Origin: Ectopseudomonas alcaliphila
GTDB lineage: Bacteria > Pseudomonadota > Gammaproteobacteria > Pseudomonadales > Pseudomonadaceae
Direction: 5' to 3'
Assembly: GCF_900101755.1 (NCBI RefSeq)
Contig: NZ_FNAE01000001.1
Location: 992,001 to 1,056,000 of the forward strand
DNA length: 64,000 nucleotides
Shown: positions 26,399 through 35,283 of the stretch, piece by piece
How the letters are laid out: every line of letters begins with the position of its first letter
How positions within the stretch are numbered: position 1 is the first letter of the stretch
Notes under the pieces: generated by a model
Told to the model about the DNA's origin: nothing
Database searches by the model: none
Seen by the model: only the letters and a program-made list of their open reading frames with translations
Translations under genes and position numbers: made by a program

Positions 26399-27349
26399 AT
26401 GCAAGCGAGCAAAGCCAAACTGGGTATCAGCGCCTGCCTGCTGGGCGCCGAGGTCCGCTACAACGGCGGCCACAAGCTGTCGCGCCTGTGCAGCCGCAGC
26501 CTGACCGAACACTTCGATTTCATCCCGGTCTGTCCCGAGGTCGGCATCGGCATGTCGATCCCGCGGGAGCCGATTCGCCTGGTCGGTGATCCACACGCTC
26601 CGCGCGCTGTCGGCACCGTCGACCGCACGCGCGACGTCACCGACGCGCTGGCCGCCTATGGCGAGCGCATGGCCACTGACCTGCAGGGCATCAGCGGCTA
26701 CATCTTCATGCAGCAATCACCCTCCTGCGGCCTGGAGCGGGTCAAGGTCTATCAGGAAGGCGGACGCCCGAGCGAGCCGGGCCGCGGTATCTTCGCTGCG
26801 GCCTTCTGCGCGCGGCATCCGGATCTGCCGGTGGAAGAGGACGGTCGCCTCAACGACCCGGTGCTGCGCGAGAACTTCATCACCCGCGTCTACGCCCATG
26901 CCGAATGGCAACGCCTGCTGCAGCAGGGCCTGACGCGTCGTGCGCTGATCGCCTTCCACTCGCGTTACAAGTACCTGCTGATGGCCACCGACCCGGTGCG
27001 CTACAAATCGCTCGGGCGCATGCTCGGCGACCTCAGCCAACACGATCTCGGCGAACTGGCGCCACGCTATTTCAGCGAGCTGATGAGCGCCCTGAAGAAA
27101 TGCGCCACCCGCGGCACCCACAGCAACGTGCTGCAGCATTTGAGCGGCTACCTCAAACGCGCCCTGAGCCCTGAGGACAAGCAGGAGATGCAGCAACTGA
27201 TCGGCCAATACCGCGAAGGCATCGTGCCGCTGGTGGTGCCGCTGACGCTGCTCAAGCATCACTTCCGCCGTCACCCGGATCGCTATATCGCCGGGCAGGC
27301 GTACTTGCAGCCGCACCCCGAGCCACTCAGCCTGCGCAACGCGCTGTGA
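26399..27349 (+). CDS. DUF523 and DUF1722 domain protein (YbbK-YbgA fusion)
   Basis: 316 residues. The N-terminal DUF523 part begins LGISACLLGAEVRYNGGHK with Cys residues at CLLG, CPEVGIGM and PSCGLERV, which may bind an iron-sulfur cluster. The C-terminal DUF1722 part (~200-316) has RALIAFHSRYKYLLMATDPVRYKSLGRML and LRNAL at its end. In many Gammaproteobacteria this gene precedes phr; DUF1722 proteins are thought to be linked to DNA photorepair, although no activity is established. It is the first gene of the operon with two PplR sites before it. MerR follows after four bases. Confidence 0.85.
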   Translation: MQASKAKLGISACLLGAEVRYNGGHKLSRLCSRSLTEHFDFIPVCPEVGIGMSIPREPIRLVGDPHAPRAVGTVDRTRDVTDALAAYGERMATDLQGISGYIFMQQSPSCGLERVKVYQEGGRPSEPGRGIFAAAFCARHPDLPVEEDGRLNDPVLRENFITRVYAHAEWQRLLQQGLTRRALIAFHSRYKYLLMATDPVRYKSLGRMLGDLSQHDLGELAPRYFSELMSALKKCATRGTHSNVLQHLSGYLKRALSPEDKQEMQQLIGQYREGIVPLVVPLTLLKHHFRRHPDRYIAGQAYLQPHPEPLSLRNAL

Positions 27350-27353
27350 TGCC

Positions 27354-28310
27354 ATGACCAGCGAAACCATCGCCGACGAAGAAACCGGCCACGACTATCG
27401 CCAGGCGCTCGACGAGGGCTACCTGCCGATCCGCGAGATCGCGCGAAGCACCGGCATCAACGCCGTGACCCTGCGTGCCTGGGAGCGCCGCTACGGCCTG
27501 ATCGTGCCCTACCGCACGCCCAAGGGGCATCGTCTCTATTCACCGGCCAACCTTGAACGCATCAATGCCATTCTCGCCTGGCTTGCTCGCGGCGTTGCCG
27601 TCGGTCAGGTCAAGGCGCTGCTCGACCATGAGCAGGTGCCTCAGGCGACCAGTACCGACAACTGGTCACGTCAGCGCAACGAGATGCTCGGCTGCATCGT
27701 CCAGCTCAACGAGCGACGTCTGGACGACCGTTTCAACTCGGCACTGGCGCTGTACCCGGCCAGCACCCTGGTCGGGCAGCTGCTTTGGCCACTGCTCGGT
27801 GAGCTACGTCAGCGCTGGCAAGGCCAGTTCGGCGCACGCGCCGAGCAGGTGTTCTTCCTCTCCTGGCTACGCAGCAAACTGGCTACCCGCATCTATCACT
27901 GCAATCGCCAGGTCGGCGGCTCACCGCTGCTGCTGATCAACCTCGGTGAAGCGCCGATGGAACCAGGCCTGTGGCTGTGTGCCTGGCTGGCCAGCGCCAG
28001 CGATTGTCCGGTGGAGGTCTTCGATTGGCCGCTGCCGCCCAATGAACTGCTGACGGCGCTGGAGCACATCGCGCCGCGCGCCGTGCTGCTGTATGCCGAA
28101 GAAGCGCTGGACGGCACCCTGGTGCGCCGCCAGTTACCGCGTCTGGCCGAACAATGCCCGGTGCCGCTGCTGCTCGCCGGCCCCGCCGCCCACATTCATC
28201 GCGACGCGCTGGCTGACCTGGAGTCGGCCAGCGACCCGCTCGCCGCGCACGCCTGGCTGCTGCGTCACGGCCTGCTCGGCGCTCAAGAGGTAACCCCATG
28301 CAGCAACTGA
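27354..28310 (+). CDS. MerR-family regulator, class II LitR/PplR type
   Basis: 318 residues. The MerR DNA-binding domain is at ~20-90 (LPIREIARSTGINAVTLRAWERRYGLIVPYRTPKGHRLYSPANLERINAILAWLARGVAVGQVKALL). The rest resembles the helical plus cobalamin-fold region of CarH/LitR, but the B12 ligands are missing: the W-x-E-H signature is read as W154 with E163-Q164, and the cobalt-ligand His of the E-x-H-x-x-G motif is Met in EAPMEPG. Class II LitR proteins such as P. putida PplR1 behave this way and depend on LOV-domain partner proteins for light sensing. It overlaps phrB by 13 bases. It should repress its own operon through the TRTACA-N12-TGTAYA sites. No LOV gene is in this window. Confidence 0.85.
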   Translation: MTSETIADEETGHDYRQALDEGYLPIREIARSTGINAVTLRAWERRYGLIVPYRTPKGHRLYSPANLERINAILAWLARGVAVGQVKALLDHEQVPQATSTDNWSRQRNEMLGCIVQLNERRLDDRFNSALALYPASTLVGQLLWPLLGELRQRWQGQFGARAEQVFFLSWLRSKLATRIYHCNRQVGGSPLLLINLGEAPMEPGLWLCAWLASASDCPVEVFDWPLPPNELLTALEHIAPRAVLLYAEEALDGTLVRRQLPRLAEQCPVPLLLAGPAAHIHRDALADLESASDPLAAHAWLLRHGLLGAQEVTPCSN

Positions 28311-29734
28311 TGTGGTTTCGCAGCGACCTGCGCACCCAGGACAACACCGCCCTGAGCCATGCCATGAGCAGCGGCGCGACCATCGCCCTGTATCTCGTCA
28401 CGCCCGGCCAGTGGCAGCGCCATGACGATGCCCCGAGCAAGGTGGACTTCTGGCTGCGCAATCTGGCCGAACTGAGCAAGGCCCTGGCCGCGCTCAACGT
28501 GCCGCTGCTGGTGCGTCATTGCCACGACTGGCACGAGGCGCCGGCCCAGGTGGCCGAGGTCTGTCACGAGCACAACATCATCGCCGTGCACGTCAACGAG
28601 GAATACGGCATCAACGAAAGCCTGCGCGACCGACAGGTGTGCGCCTACCTCAGCCAGCAGGCCATCGCCTGGCACAGCCATCTCGACCAGATCTTCTTCA
28701 AGCCCGGCAGCGTGCTGACTCGTTCCGGCGGTTACTTCCAGGTCTACAGCCAGTTTCGCAAGGTCTGCTACGAGCGCCTGCACACTGCCCTGCCGGCCTT
28801 GATCGCCCAACCAAAGGCACAAACGCCGCAGGCCATCAGCAGTGACACGATTCCCGAAACCGTAGAGGGTTTTGCCACCCCCAGCGACAGCCTGCGCCTG
28901 CTCTGGCCCGCCGGAGAGGAGGAGGCCCTGCAGCGCCTGCAGCGCTTTGCCGATGAGCAGGTGGCCTACTACAAGGACGAACGCGACTTCCCCGCCAAGC
29001 CTGGCACCAGCCAGCTGTCGGCCTACCTGGCCGCAGGCGTCGTCTCCCCGAGACAGTGCCTGCACGCCGCACTCGCGGCCAACCAGGGCGAGTTCGACAG
29101 TGGCAACCCCGGCGTCGTCACCTGGATCAACGAGCTGCTCTGGCGCGAGTTCTACAAGCACACACTGGTCGGCTACCCACGGGTATCGCGCCACCGTGCC
29201 TTCCGCCTGGAAACCGAGGCAGTGCCATGGCGCCACGCCCCCGAGGAGCTGGCGGCCTGGCAGGAGGGCCGCACCGGTCTGCCGATCATCGACGCAGCCA
29301 TGCGCCAACTGCTGGAAACCGGCTGGATGCACAACCGCCTGCGCATGATCGTCGCCATGTTCCTGACCAAGAATCTGCTAATCGACTGGCGCGAGGGCGA
29401 GCGTTTCTTCATGCGTCATCTGATCGACGGCGACCTGGCGGCGAACAACGGCGGCTGGCAGTGGAGCGCCTCCACCGGTACCGATGCCGCGCCCTACTTC
29501 CGTATTTTCAACCCGATCAGCCAGTCGCAGAAATTCGACCCCGATGGCCAGTTCATTCGCCAATGGGTGCCGGAGCTGGCCGGGCTCAACAAGCGTGACA
29601 TTCATGATCCGTCCGCACTCGGCGGCTTGTTCGCGCCCTCCGGTTACCCGCGCCCGATCGTCGATCTACCGCGCTCGCGCGAGCGCGCTCTGGCGGCGTT
29701 CAAGAACCTCTCTGCGCGGGAGGTTCCGGCATGA
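28298..29734 (+). CDS. phrB: Deoxyribodipyrimidine photo-lyase (class I CPD photolyase)
   Basis: 478-residue flavoenzyme that repairs UV-made cyclobutane pyrimidine dimers using blue light. The antenna domain starts QQLMWFRSDLRTQDNTALSHA; the FAD domain has LLWREFYKHTLVGYP, RTGLPIIDAAMRQLLETGWMHNRLRMIVAMFLTKNLLIDWREGERFFMRHLIDGDLAANNGGWQW and FRIFNPISQSQKFDPDGQFIRQWVPEL, all class I hallmarks. It overlaps the MerR gene and shares ATGA with the next gene, so it is inside the light operon. Confidence 0.96.
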   Translation: MQQLMWFRSDLRTQDNTALSHAMSSGATIALYLVTPGQWQRHDDAPSKVDFWLRNLAELSKALAALNVPLLVRHCHDWHEAPAQVAEVCHEHNIIAVHVNEEYGINESLRDRQVCAYLSQQAIAWHSHLDQIFFKPGSVLTRSGGYFQVYSQFRKVCYERLHTALPALIAQPKAQTPQAISSDTIPETVEGFATPSDSLRLLWPAGEEEALQRLQRFADEQVAYYKDERDFPAKPGTSQLSAYLAAGVVSPRQCLHAALAANQGEFDSGNPGVVTWINELLWREFYKHTLVGYPRVSRHRAFRLETEAVPWRHAPEELAAWQEGRTGLPIIDAAMRQLLETGWMHNRLRMIVAMFLTKNLLIDWREGERFFMRHLIDGDLAANNGGWQWSASTGTDAAPYFRIFNPISQSQKFDPDGQFIRQWVPELAGLNKRDIHDPSALGGLFAPSGYPRPIVDLPRSRERALAAFKNLSAREVPA

Positions 29735-30153
29735 GCGCATTCCTTGAAAACTTCGCCGAGCGCTTCGCCGCGCTGAACAAGGACAACCTCGACCTGCTGG
29801 GCGAGCTGTACAGCGACGATGTGCTGTTTCGCGACCCGCTGCACGAAGTGCATGGCCTGAACGAGATGCGCCGCTATTTCGCCGAGCTGTACGCCAACGT
29901 GGAAGCGCTGCACTTCGAATTTCACGGCTTCGATCAGGTCGCCGACGGTGAAGGCTATCTGCGCTGGACCATGCGCTACCGCCACCCGCGCCTGCGTGGC
30001 GGCGCCGAGATCGCAGTCGAAGGCTGCTCGCACCTGCTCTGGCGCGACCGCGTCTATCAGCACCGCGATTATTTCGACGCCGGCGCGCTGCTCTACGAAC
30101 ACCTGCCACTGCTCGGCAGCGTCATTGCCTGGCTGAAAAGGAGATTGGCATGA
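29731..30153 (+). CDS. SnoaL/NTF2-like protein
   Basis: 140-residue protein with an NTF2-like cone fold pattern: LENFAERFAALNKDNLDLLGELYSDDVLFRDPLHEVHGLNEMRRYFAELY, then VALHFEFHGFDQVADGEGYLRWTMRYRHPRL. It overlaps the photolyase stop and the SDR start by four bases each. SnoaL-like proteins can be cyclases or binding partners. In related clusters this gene is kept with the SDR-FAD-DUF1365-methyltransferase set, so it probably works on the same lipid or product. Confidence 0.8.
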   Translation: MSAFLENFAERFAALNKDNLDLLGELYSDDVLFRDPLHEVHGLNEMRRYFAELYANVEALHFEFHGFDQVADGEGYLRWTMRYRHPRLRGGAEIAVEGCSHLLWRDRVYQHRDYFDAGALLYEHLPLLGSVIAWLKRRLA

Positions 30154-30905
30154 AGCGCATCTGGCTCACCGGCGCCAGCAGCGGCATCGGTGCCGCACTG
30201 GCCGAAGAACTGCTCAAGGCAGGCCATCAGTTGGCACTGAGCGCACGCAGCAGTGGCCCACTGCAGGATTTCGCAACGCGCTATGGCGATCAGGTACTGG
30301 TCGCACCCGGGGATCTGACCGACGCCGAGCAGGTGCGTGCCATTGGCGAGCGCATCGCTCAACACTGGGGCGCGCTCGATTGCGTGATCCTCAACGCCGG
30401 CACCTGCGAATACGTCGACGTGCGCCAGTTCGAGGCAGCGATGATCGAACGCGTGGTCACTGCCAACCTGTTCTCCGCCAGCTACTGCATCGAAGCGGCC
30501 CTGCCCTTGCTGCGCCTGGGCAATCGCCCGCACCTGGTCGGTGTCGGCAGCTCGGTGACCTTCATGCCGCTGCCGCGCGCCGAAGCCTACGGCGCCTCCA
30601 AGGCCGCCATGCGTTATCTGATGCAGACACTGCGCATCGACCTGGCCAGCGAGGGCATCGACGTTACCCTGGTCAGCCCGGGCTTCGTCGACACCCCGCT
30701 GACGCAGAAGAACGACTTCCCCATGCCCATGCGCTGGCCGGTAGAACGCGCCGCCCGGCATATCGCCGAACGCCTGGAAAAGCGCCCGCACGAGATCGCG
30801 TTCCCCACCCCTTTCATCGCCATCCTGAAACTGCTCGGCAGCCTGCCCAGCAGCCTGCAACTGGCCATAGGTCGCCGCCTGGCGCGTAACGAGGACAACG
30901 CATGA
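30150..30905 (+). CDS. Short-chain dehydrogenase/reductase
   Basis: 251-residue cytoplasmic oxidoreductase with the cofactor motif TGASSGIG (residues 6-13), NAG at ~82 and the catalytic Y-x-x-x-K in AEAYGASKAAMRYLMQ (Tyr ~147). Substrate unknown; its place in a light-regulated lipid cluster suggests an acyl or lipid-derived carbonyl. Overlaps both neighbours by four bases. Confidence 0.88.
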   Translation: MKRIWLTGASSGIGAALAEELLKAGHQLALSARSSGPLQDFATRYGDQVLVAPGDLTDAEQVRAIGERIAQHWGALDCVILNAGTCEYVDVRQFEAAMIERVVTANLFSASYCIEAALPLLRLGNRPHLVGVGSSVTFMPLPRAEAYGASKAAMRYLMQTLRIDLASEGIDVTLVSPGFVDTPLTQKNDFPMPMRWPVERAARHIAERLEKRPHEIAFPTPFIAILKLLGSLPSSLQLAIGRRLARNEDNA

Positions 30906-32149
30906 AAATCGCCATCGTCGGCAGCGGCATCGCCGGCCTGACCTGTGCCTATCTGCTCAACCGCCAGCACGACATCCAGGTGTTCGAGGCCAGCGACTGG
31001 ATCGGCGGCCACACCCACACCGTCGACGTGCAGGTGGAGGGTCGCAGCTACGCCATCGATACCGGCTTCATCGTCTTCAACGACTGGACCTATCCCAACT
31101 TCATCCGCCTGCTGGAGCAGGTCGGGGTGCGCTACAAACCCACCGAAATGAGCTTCTCGGTGAGCGACCCGGCCACCGGCGTGGAGTACAACGGCCACGA
31201 CCTCAACACCCTGTTCGCCCAGCGCAGCAACCTGTTGTCGCCAGCCTTCTGGGGCATGCTGCGCGACATCCTGCGTTTCAATCGCCAGTCGCTGGACGAC
31301 CTGGCCAACAACCGCATCAGCGCCGATACCACGCTCGGCCAGTACCTCGACAGCAACGGCTATGGCCGCCGTTTCATCGAGCATTACATCGTGCCGATGG
31401 GCTCGGCCATCTGGTCGATGTCGCTGGCCGACATGCTCGGTTTCCCGCTGCAGTTCTTCGTGCGCTTCTGCAAGAACCACGGCCTGCTCTCGGTCAGCGA
31501 CCGCCCGACCTGGCAGGTGATCGAAGGCGGCTCGCGCAGCTACGTGGCGCCCTTGACCGCCAGCTTCGCCGAACGCATTCGCCTCAATTGCCCGGTCAGC
31601 CGCGTCGTGCGCGATGAGGACGGCGTCACCCTGCACAGCGCTGCCGGCAGCGAGCGTTTCGACAAGGTGATCTTCGCCTGCCACAGCGACCAGGTACTGG
31701 CACTGCTCGAGCAGGCCAGCGAGCAGGAGCGGGATATTCTTGGCGCCCTGCCCTACGCCAGCAACGACGTGGTGCTGCATACCGACACGCGCCTGCTGCC
31801 CAAGCGCAAGCTGGCCTGGGCCAGCTGGAACTATCGCCTGGGCGGGCCGAGCGATCAGCCGGCGGCGGTGACTTACGACATGAACATCCTGCAGGGCATC
31901 GACAGCGATACCACCTTCTGCGTCAGCCTCAACCAGACTGCCGCCATCGACCCGAGCAAGATCCTCGCGCGCTTCCAGTACGCCCACCCGCAGTACAGCC
32001 TGGCCGGTACCGCGGCCCAGGCGCGCTGGGAAGAGTTGCTCGGCGCGCAGCACACCTACTACTGCGGCGCCTACTGGGCCAACGGTTTTCATGAAGATGG
32101 CGTGGTCAGCGCGCTGCGTGTGGCACGCGCCTTCGGAGAGACGCTCTGA
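30902..32149 (+). CDS. FAD-dependent amine-oxidase-like oxidoreductase of the lipid cluster
   Basis: 415 residues with the dinucleotide-binding motif MKIAIVGSGIAGLTCAYLLNRQHDIQVFEASDWIGGHTHTV. The rest follows the protoporphyrinogen oxidase/desaturase-like family (VAPLTASFAERIRLNCPVSRVVRDEDG, and the C-terminal YYCGAYWANGFHEDGVVSALRVARAF). Genes of this family next to DUF1365 and a CFA-like methyltransferase are known from the singlet-oxygen response of Rhodobacter and from furan fatty acid formation, in which an acyl chain is desaturated. The role here is inferred from cluster context. Its last base is the first of the next start. Confidence 0.82.
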   Translation: MKIAIVGSGIAGLTCAYLLNRQHDIQVFEASDWIGGHTHTVDVQVEGRSYAIDTGFIVFNDWTYPNFIRLLEQVGVRYKPTEMSFSVSDPATGVEYNGHDLNTLFAQRSNLLSPAFWGMLRDILRFNRQSLDDLANNRISADTTLGQYLDSNGYGRRFIEHYIVPMGSAIWSMSLADMLGFPLQFFVRFCKNHGLLSVSDRPTWQVIEGGSRSYVAPLTASFAERIRLNCPVSRVVRDEDGVTLHSAAGSERFDKVIFACHSDQVLALLEQASEQERDILGALPYASNDVVLHTDTRLLPKRKLAWASWNYRLGGPSDQPAAVTYDMNILQGIDSDTTFCVSLNQTAAIDPSKILARFQYAHPQYSLAGTAAQARWEELLGAQHTYYCGAYWANGFHEDGVVSALRVARAFGETL

Positions 32150-32949
32150 TGCACAGTGCCCTGTACAGCGGCTGGGTGCAGCATCGCCGCTTCGCCCCGC
32201 GCGCCCATGCCTTTCGCTATCGCATGGGCCTGCTGTACCTCGACCTGAGCGAACAGGCGCAGTTGTTCGCCCTCTCAAAGCTGGCTGGCTCCGGCCGCTG
32301 GGCGCCCTTCGCCTTCCGTGAGACCGACTACCTGCCGGAGTCGACCCGCCAGGGCGTGGCGCTGCACGAGGCGGTGCGCGATCGCGTGGAGCAAGCACTG
32401 GGCATGCGTCCGCAAGGCCGCATCTGCGTGCTGACGCAGCCGCGCAGCTGGGGCCTGGCCTTCAACCCGGTGAGCATTTTCTACTGCCATGACGCCGACC
32501 AGCGGCTGATGGCGATTCTCTGTGAAGTCAGCAATACGCCGTGGCGTGAGCGTTATCACTACGTGCTGCCGGCAGAGGGCGAAGGCCGCCATCAGGTCAG
32601 TGTGGACAAGGCCTTCCATGTCTCGCCCTTCCTGCCGCGCGAGCTGGAATACCGCATGAGCTTCAGCGCCGTGGGCGAACGCCTTGGCGTGCACATGGCC
32701 GACTGGCAAGGCGAAACCAAGCTGTTCGACGCCAGCCTCAGCCTGCACCGCGAAGCCCTCGACCGCGCCAGCTTGCACCGCTATCTGCTCAGTTTCCCCT
32801 GGATGACCGGCAAGACCCTGGCCGCCATCCACTGGCAGGCGCTGCGCCTGCTGTTCAAGCGCATCCCGATTTTCGACCACAAGCCTGCGGAAGGCAGCTT
32901 CCGTGTCGCCCGCCCGCAAGTGAAGGACATGCCCCATGAAGAGCTCTAG
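32149..32949 (+). CDS. DUF1365-family protein
   Basis: 266-residue protein starting MHSALYSGWVQHRRFAPRAHAFRYRMGLLYLDL, with RPQGRICVLTQPRSWGLAFNPVSIFYCHD and a C-terminal VARPQVKDMPHEEL. This family is almost always encoded between an FAD oxidoreductase and a cyclopropane-synthase-like methyltransferase. No activity is established; a role in lipid modification or lipid transfer is suspected. It overlaps the next gene by 14 bases. Confidence 0.82.
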   Translation: MHSALYSGWVQHRRFAPRAHAFRYRMGLLYLDLSEQAQLFALSKLAGSGRWAPFAFRETDYLPESTRQGVALHEAVRDRVEQALGMRPQGRICVLTQPRSWGLAFNPVSIFYCHDADQRLMAILCEVSNTPWRERYHYVLPAEGEGRHQVSVDKAFHVSPFLPRELEYRMSFSAVGERLGVHMADWQGETKLFDASLSLHREALDRASLHRYLLSFPWMTGKTLAAIHWQALRLLFKRIPIFDHKPAEGSFRVARPQVKDMPHEEL

Positions 32950-34210
32950 CCTGACCTCCACCAGAAGCCTGGTACGCAGTGGCAACGGCATTGGTGCCGG
33001 CCTGTTGCGGCGTGCCGTATTGCGCCAGTTACAGGGCCTGCACCACGGCCTGCTGGTGATCCACGAAGCGGGTGACAGCCTGCACTTCGGCAACCCGCAG
33101 GCCCATCTGCGCGCCGAAATCACGGTGCATGACCCTGCTGTCTGGGGGCTGGTGGCGGGTAACGGCTCGATCGGCTCGGGCGAGGCCTATATCCATGGCT
33201 ACTGGAGCACGCCGGACCTGACTGCGGTGATCCGCATCTTCGTCGCCAACCTCGATGTGCTGGATGCCATGGAAGGCGGCCTGGCGCGCCTGGGGCGGCC
33301 GCTGATCCAGGGCCTGCACTGGCTCAATCGCAATACCAGGCAAGGCTCACGCCGGAACATCGCCGCGCACTACGACCTGGGCAACGACCTGTTCGAACAA
33401 TTCCTCGACCCGACCATGATGTACTCGGCGGCCATGTTCACCCGCGAGGACGACAGCCTGGAGCAGGCGCAGCTCAACAAGCTCGAGCGCATCTGCCAGA
33501 AGCTCGCGCTGAAACCCAGCGACCACCTGCTGGAAATCGGCACCGGCTGGGGCAGCATGGCCCTCTATGCCGCGACCCATTACGGCTGCCGGGTGACCAC
33601 CACCACCTTGTCCCGCGAGCAGCACGCCCACACCGAGCAACGCATTCGCGAGCTGGGCCTGGAAGATCGCGTGACCCTGCTGCTGGAGGACTACCGCGAC
33701 CTCGATGGCCAGTACGACAAACTGGTCTCCATCGAGATGATCGAGGCCGTCGGCCACCGCTTCCTGCCTACCTACTTCGAACAGTGCGCGCGCCTGCTCA
33801 AGCCTGACGGGCTGATGCTGCTGCAGGCCATCACCATTCGAGATCAACGCTACGAGCAGGCCTGCAAGTCGGTGGACTTCATCCAGCGCTACATCTTCCC
33901 CGGCGGCGCGCTACCCTCGGTGCAGAAGATGCTCGATGTGGTCACCCGGCATACCGACTTCAACCTGCATCACATGGAAGATTTCGGTCTGCACTACGCG
34001 CGCACCCTGCGCCTGTGGCACGACAATCTGCGCCATGCTCGGCAGCGCCTGGAGCAATTGGGCTACGACGATTACTTCTATCGCCTGTGGGAGTTTTACC
34101 TCTGCTATTGCGAAGGCGGCTTCCTCGAACGCACCATTGGCACCGCGCAACTGCTACTGGCCAAACCGGCCGCCCGCCCTGCGCCTCTGTTAGGAAACTT
34201 CGATGCCTAA
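32936..34210 (+). CDS. Cyclopropane-fatty-acyl-phospholipid synthase-like SAM methyltransferase
   Basis: 424-residue enzyme. The Rossmann SAM site is LEIGTGWGSMALYAA at ~198-212, preceded by AAHYDLGNDLFEQFLDPTMMYSAAMF, which holds the CFA-synthase substrate motif; the C-terminal part has HYARTLRLWHDNL and YDDYFYRLWEFYLCYCEGGF. An N-terminal lipid-binding domain of ~110 residues is present as in CFA synthases. In P. putida a light-induced ufaM (furan fatty acid methylase) was reported; this gene, in the same operon as a PplR-type regulator, may be that enzyme rather than the housekeeping Cfa. Which product it makes cannot be decided from sequence here. Confidence 0.85.
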   Translation: MKSSSLTSTRSLVRSGNGIGAGLLRRAVLRQLQGLHHGLLVIHEAGDSLHFGNPQAHLRAEITVHDPAVWGLVAGNGSIGSGEAYIHGYWSTPDLTAVIRIFVANLDVLDAMEGGLARLGRPLIQGLHWLNRNTRQGSRRNIAAHYDLGNDLFEQFLDPTMMYSAAMFTREDDSLEQAQLNKLERICQKLALKPSDHLLEIGTGWGSMALYAATHYGCRVTTTTLSREQHAHTEQRIRELGLEDRVTLLLEDYRDLDGQYDKLVSIEMIEAVGHRFLPTYFEQCARLLKPDGLMLLQAITIRDQRYEQACKSVDFIQRYIFPGGALPSVQKMLDVVTRHTDFNLHHMEDFGLHYARTLRLWHDNLRHARQRLEQLGYDDYFYRLWEFYLCYCEGGFLERTIGTAQLLLAKPAARPAPLLGNFDA

Positions 34211-34730
34211 GCTGATCGCCAATGCCCTCCTGTTCCAGCTCGGCTGGCTGGTCTGCGTCTTCGCAGGCGATAGTCTCTGGCTGCTGCTGGTGGCAGCGAT
34301 CATCGGCGTGCACCTGCTGTGGGTCAGCAGCTGGGCGGCAGAAGGCAAACTGCTGCTCAGCGTGTTTCTCGCCGGCAGTGCGCTGGACAGCTTTCTGCTC
34401 AACCTCGGGGTGTTCGATTTCGGCGAGGAACGCCAGCTGATTCCGCTGTGGCTGGCCCTGCTCTGGCTGCTGCTGGCCAGTACGCTCAATCACTGCCTGG
34501 CCTGGACCGCACAGCCCTGGTGGCGGGCCAGCCTGCTGGGCGCTGTCGCCGCGCCGCTGTCCTACTACGGCGGCGCCAAGATTGCCGGCGTCACGCTGCC
34601 ACTGGGTACCTGGCCAACCCTGGTGATCTTCGCGCTGGTCTGGGCCGTGGTGATGCCGGTGCTGCATGGCTTCGCCAAGCTGTATCGGGCGCAATACGAG
34701 CAGAGCCTGCGCAGCCGCCGCTCGGCCTAG
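34203..34730 (+). CDS. DUF2878-family membrane protein
   Basis: 175 residues with about five hydrophobic segments (ALLFQLGWLVCVFAG, LWLLLVAAIIGVHLLWV, FLAGSALDSFLLNLGVF, LWLALLWLLLASTLNHCLAW, PTLVIFALVWAVVMPVLHG). Last gene of the light/lipid operon, overlapping the methyltransferase by eight bases. Inner-membrane location is clear; the function is unknown, presumably handling the modified lipid. Confidence 0.82.
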   Translation: MPKLIANALLFQLGWLVCVFAGDSLWLLLVAAIIGVHLLWVSSWAAEGKLLLSVFLAGSALDSFLLNLGVFDFGEERQLIPLWLALLWLLLASTLNHCLAWTAQPWWRASLLGAVAAPLSYYGGAKIAGVTLPLGTWPTLVIFALVWAVVMPVLHGFAKLYRAQYEQSLRSRRSA

Positions 34731-34741
34731 CCGATAGCCTC

Positions 34742-34815
34742 TGTAGGAGCGTCGCACCGCCGCGAACCGGTTCGGCTCGGGTTCGAAAAGCTTCGCCCCG
34801 GGGCGGGGCTCCTAC
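34742..34815. repeat. REP-like inverted pair (TGTAGGAGCGTCGC)
   Basis: TGTAGGAGCG at 34742 and CGGGGCTCCTAC ending at 34815 form a ~74-base imperfect hairpin in the gap after the DUF2878 gene. Member of the GTAGGAGC family. Confidence 0.75.
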
Positions 34816-34908
34816 GCAAAAGCGGCTGGCAGGCCTGCTGAACTGGCGGCACTGCCCCCTGTCAGCCCAAGCCCCGCGTACCCATTGCATGGCGTACACT
34901 GCCGCGCC

Positions 34909-35220
34909 ATGAGCCAGACCATCCCCCATACCCAACTGCCAACCGAGCCCGAGATCAGTTGCAGCACCTGCGCGGCCTGCTGCTGCCAGCTGGAAGTGAT
35001 GCTGTTCGGCGATGAAGACGTACCGCAACGCTTCATCGATACCGACCAGTGGGGCAGCGAAGTGATGCGTCGCCTGGACGACAACTGGTGCGCGGCGCTG
35101 GACCGCAACAGCATGCGCTGCACCATCTACGAGGTGCGCCCACTGATCTGCCGGGAGTTCGAGCTGGGTGCGGCCGAATGCCTGGAAGAGCGCCAGGGCA
35201 TCGCTCAGGCCTATCGCTAG
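34909..35220 (+). CDS. YkgJ-family cysteine-cluster protein
   Basis: 103-residue protein of the zinc/iron-chelating CxxCxxCC family (UPF0153). Residues C-S-T-C-A-A-C-C-C lie at ~20-28, with later Cys in WCAALD, RCTIYEVRPLICREFELGAAEC; this arrangement binds a metal in the family. The start at ATG 34909 fits the conserved text MSQTIPHTQLPTEPEISC. Function unknown. A strong terminator follows. Confidence 0.82.
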   Translation: MSQTIPHTQLPTEPEISCSTCAACCCQLEVMLFGDEDVPQRFIDTDQWGSEVMRRLDDNWCAALDRNSMRCTIYEVRPLICREFELGAAECLEERQGIAQAYR

Positions 35221-35252
35221 CGGAGCGCACCGCGCAGGCCAGGGGCACAATG

Positions 35253-35281
35253 AAAAAGACCGGGGCTTGCCCGGTCTTTTT
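35253..35281. terminator. Bidirectional Rho-independent terminator between ykgJ-like gene and pagL
   Basis: A perfect 12-bp stem (AAAAAGACCGGG/CCCGGTCTTTTT) with a five-base loop has A/T tracts on both sides, serving both convergent genes. Confidence 0.92.
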
Positions 35282-35283
35282 AT

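Noticed and set aside
32936..34210. Housekeeping cyclopropane synthase (cfa)
   Set aside because: Not excluded by sequence, but the operon with photolyase, PplR-type regulator and DUF1365 favours a specialised light-induced methyltransferase, so no cfa symbol was given.
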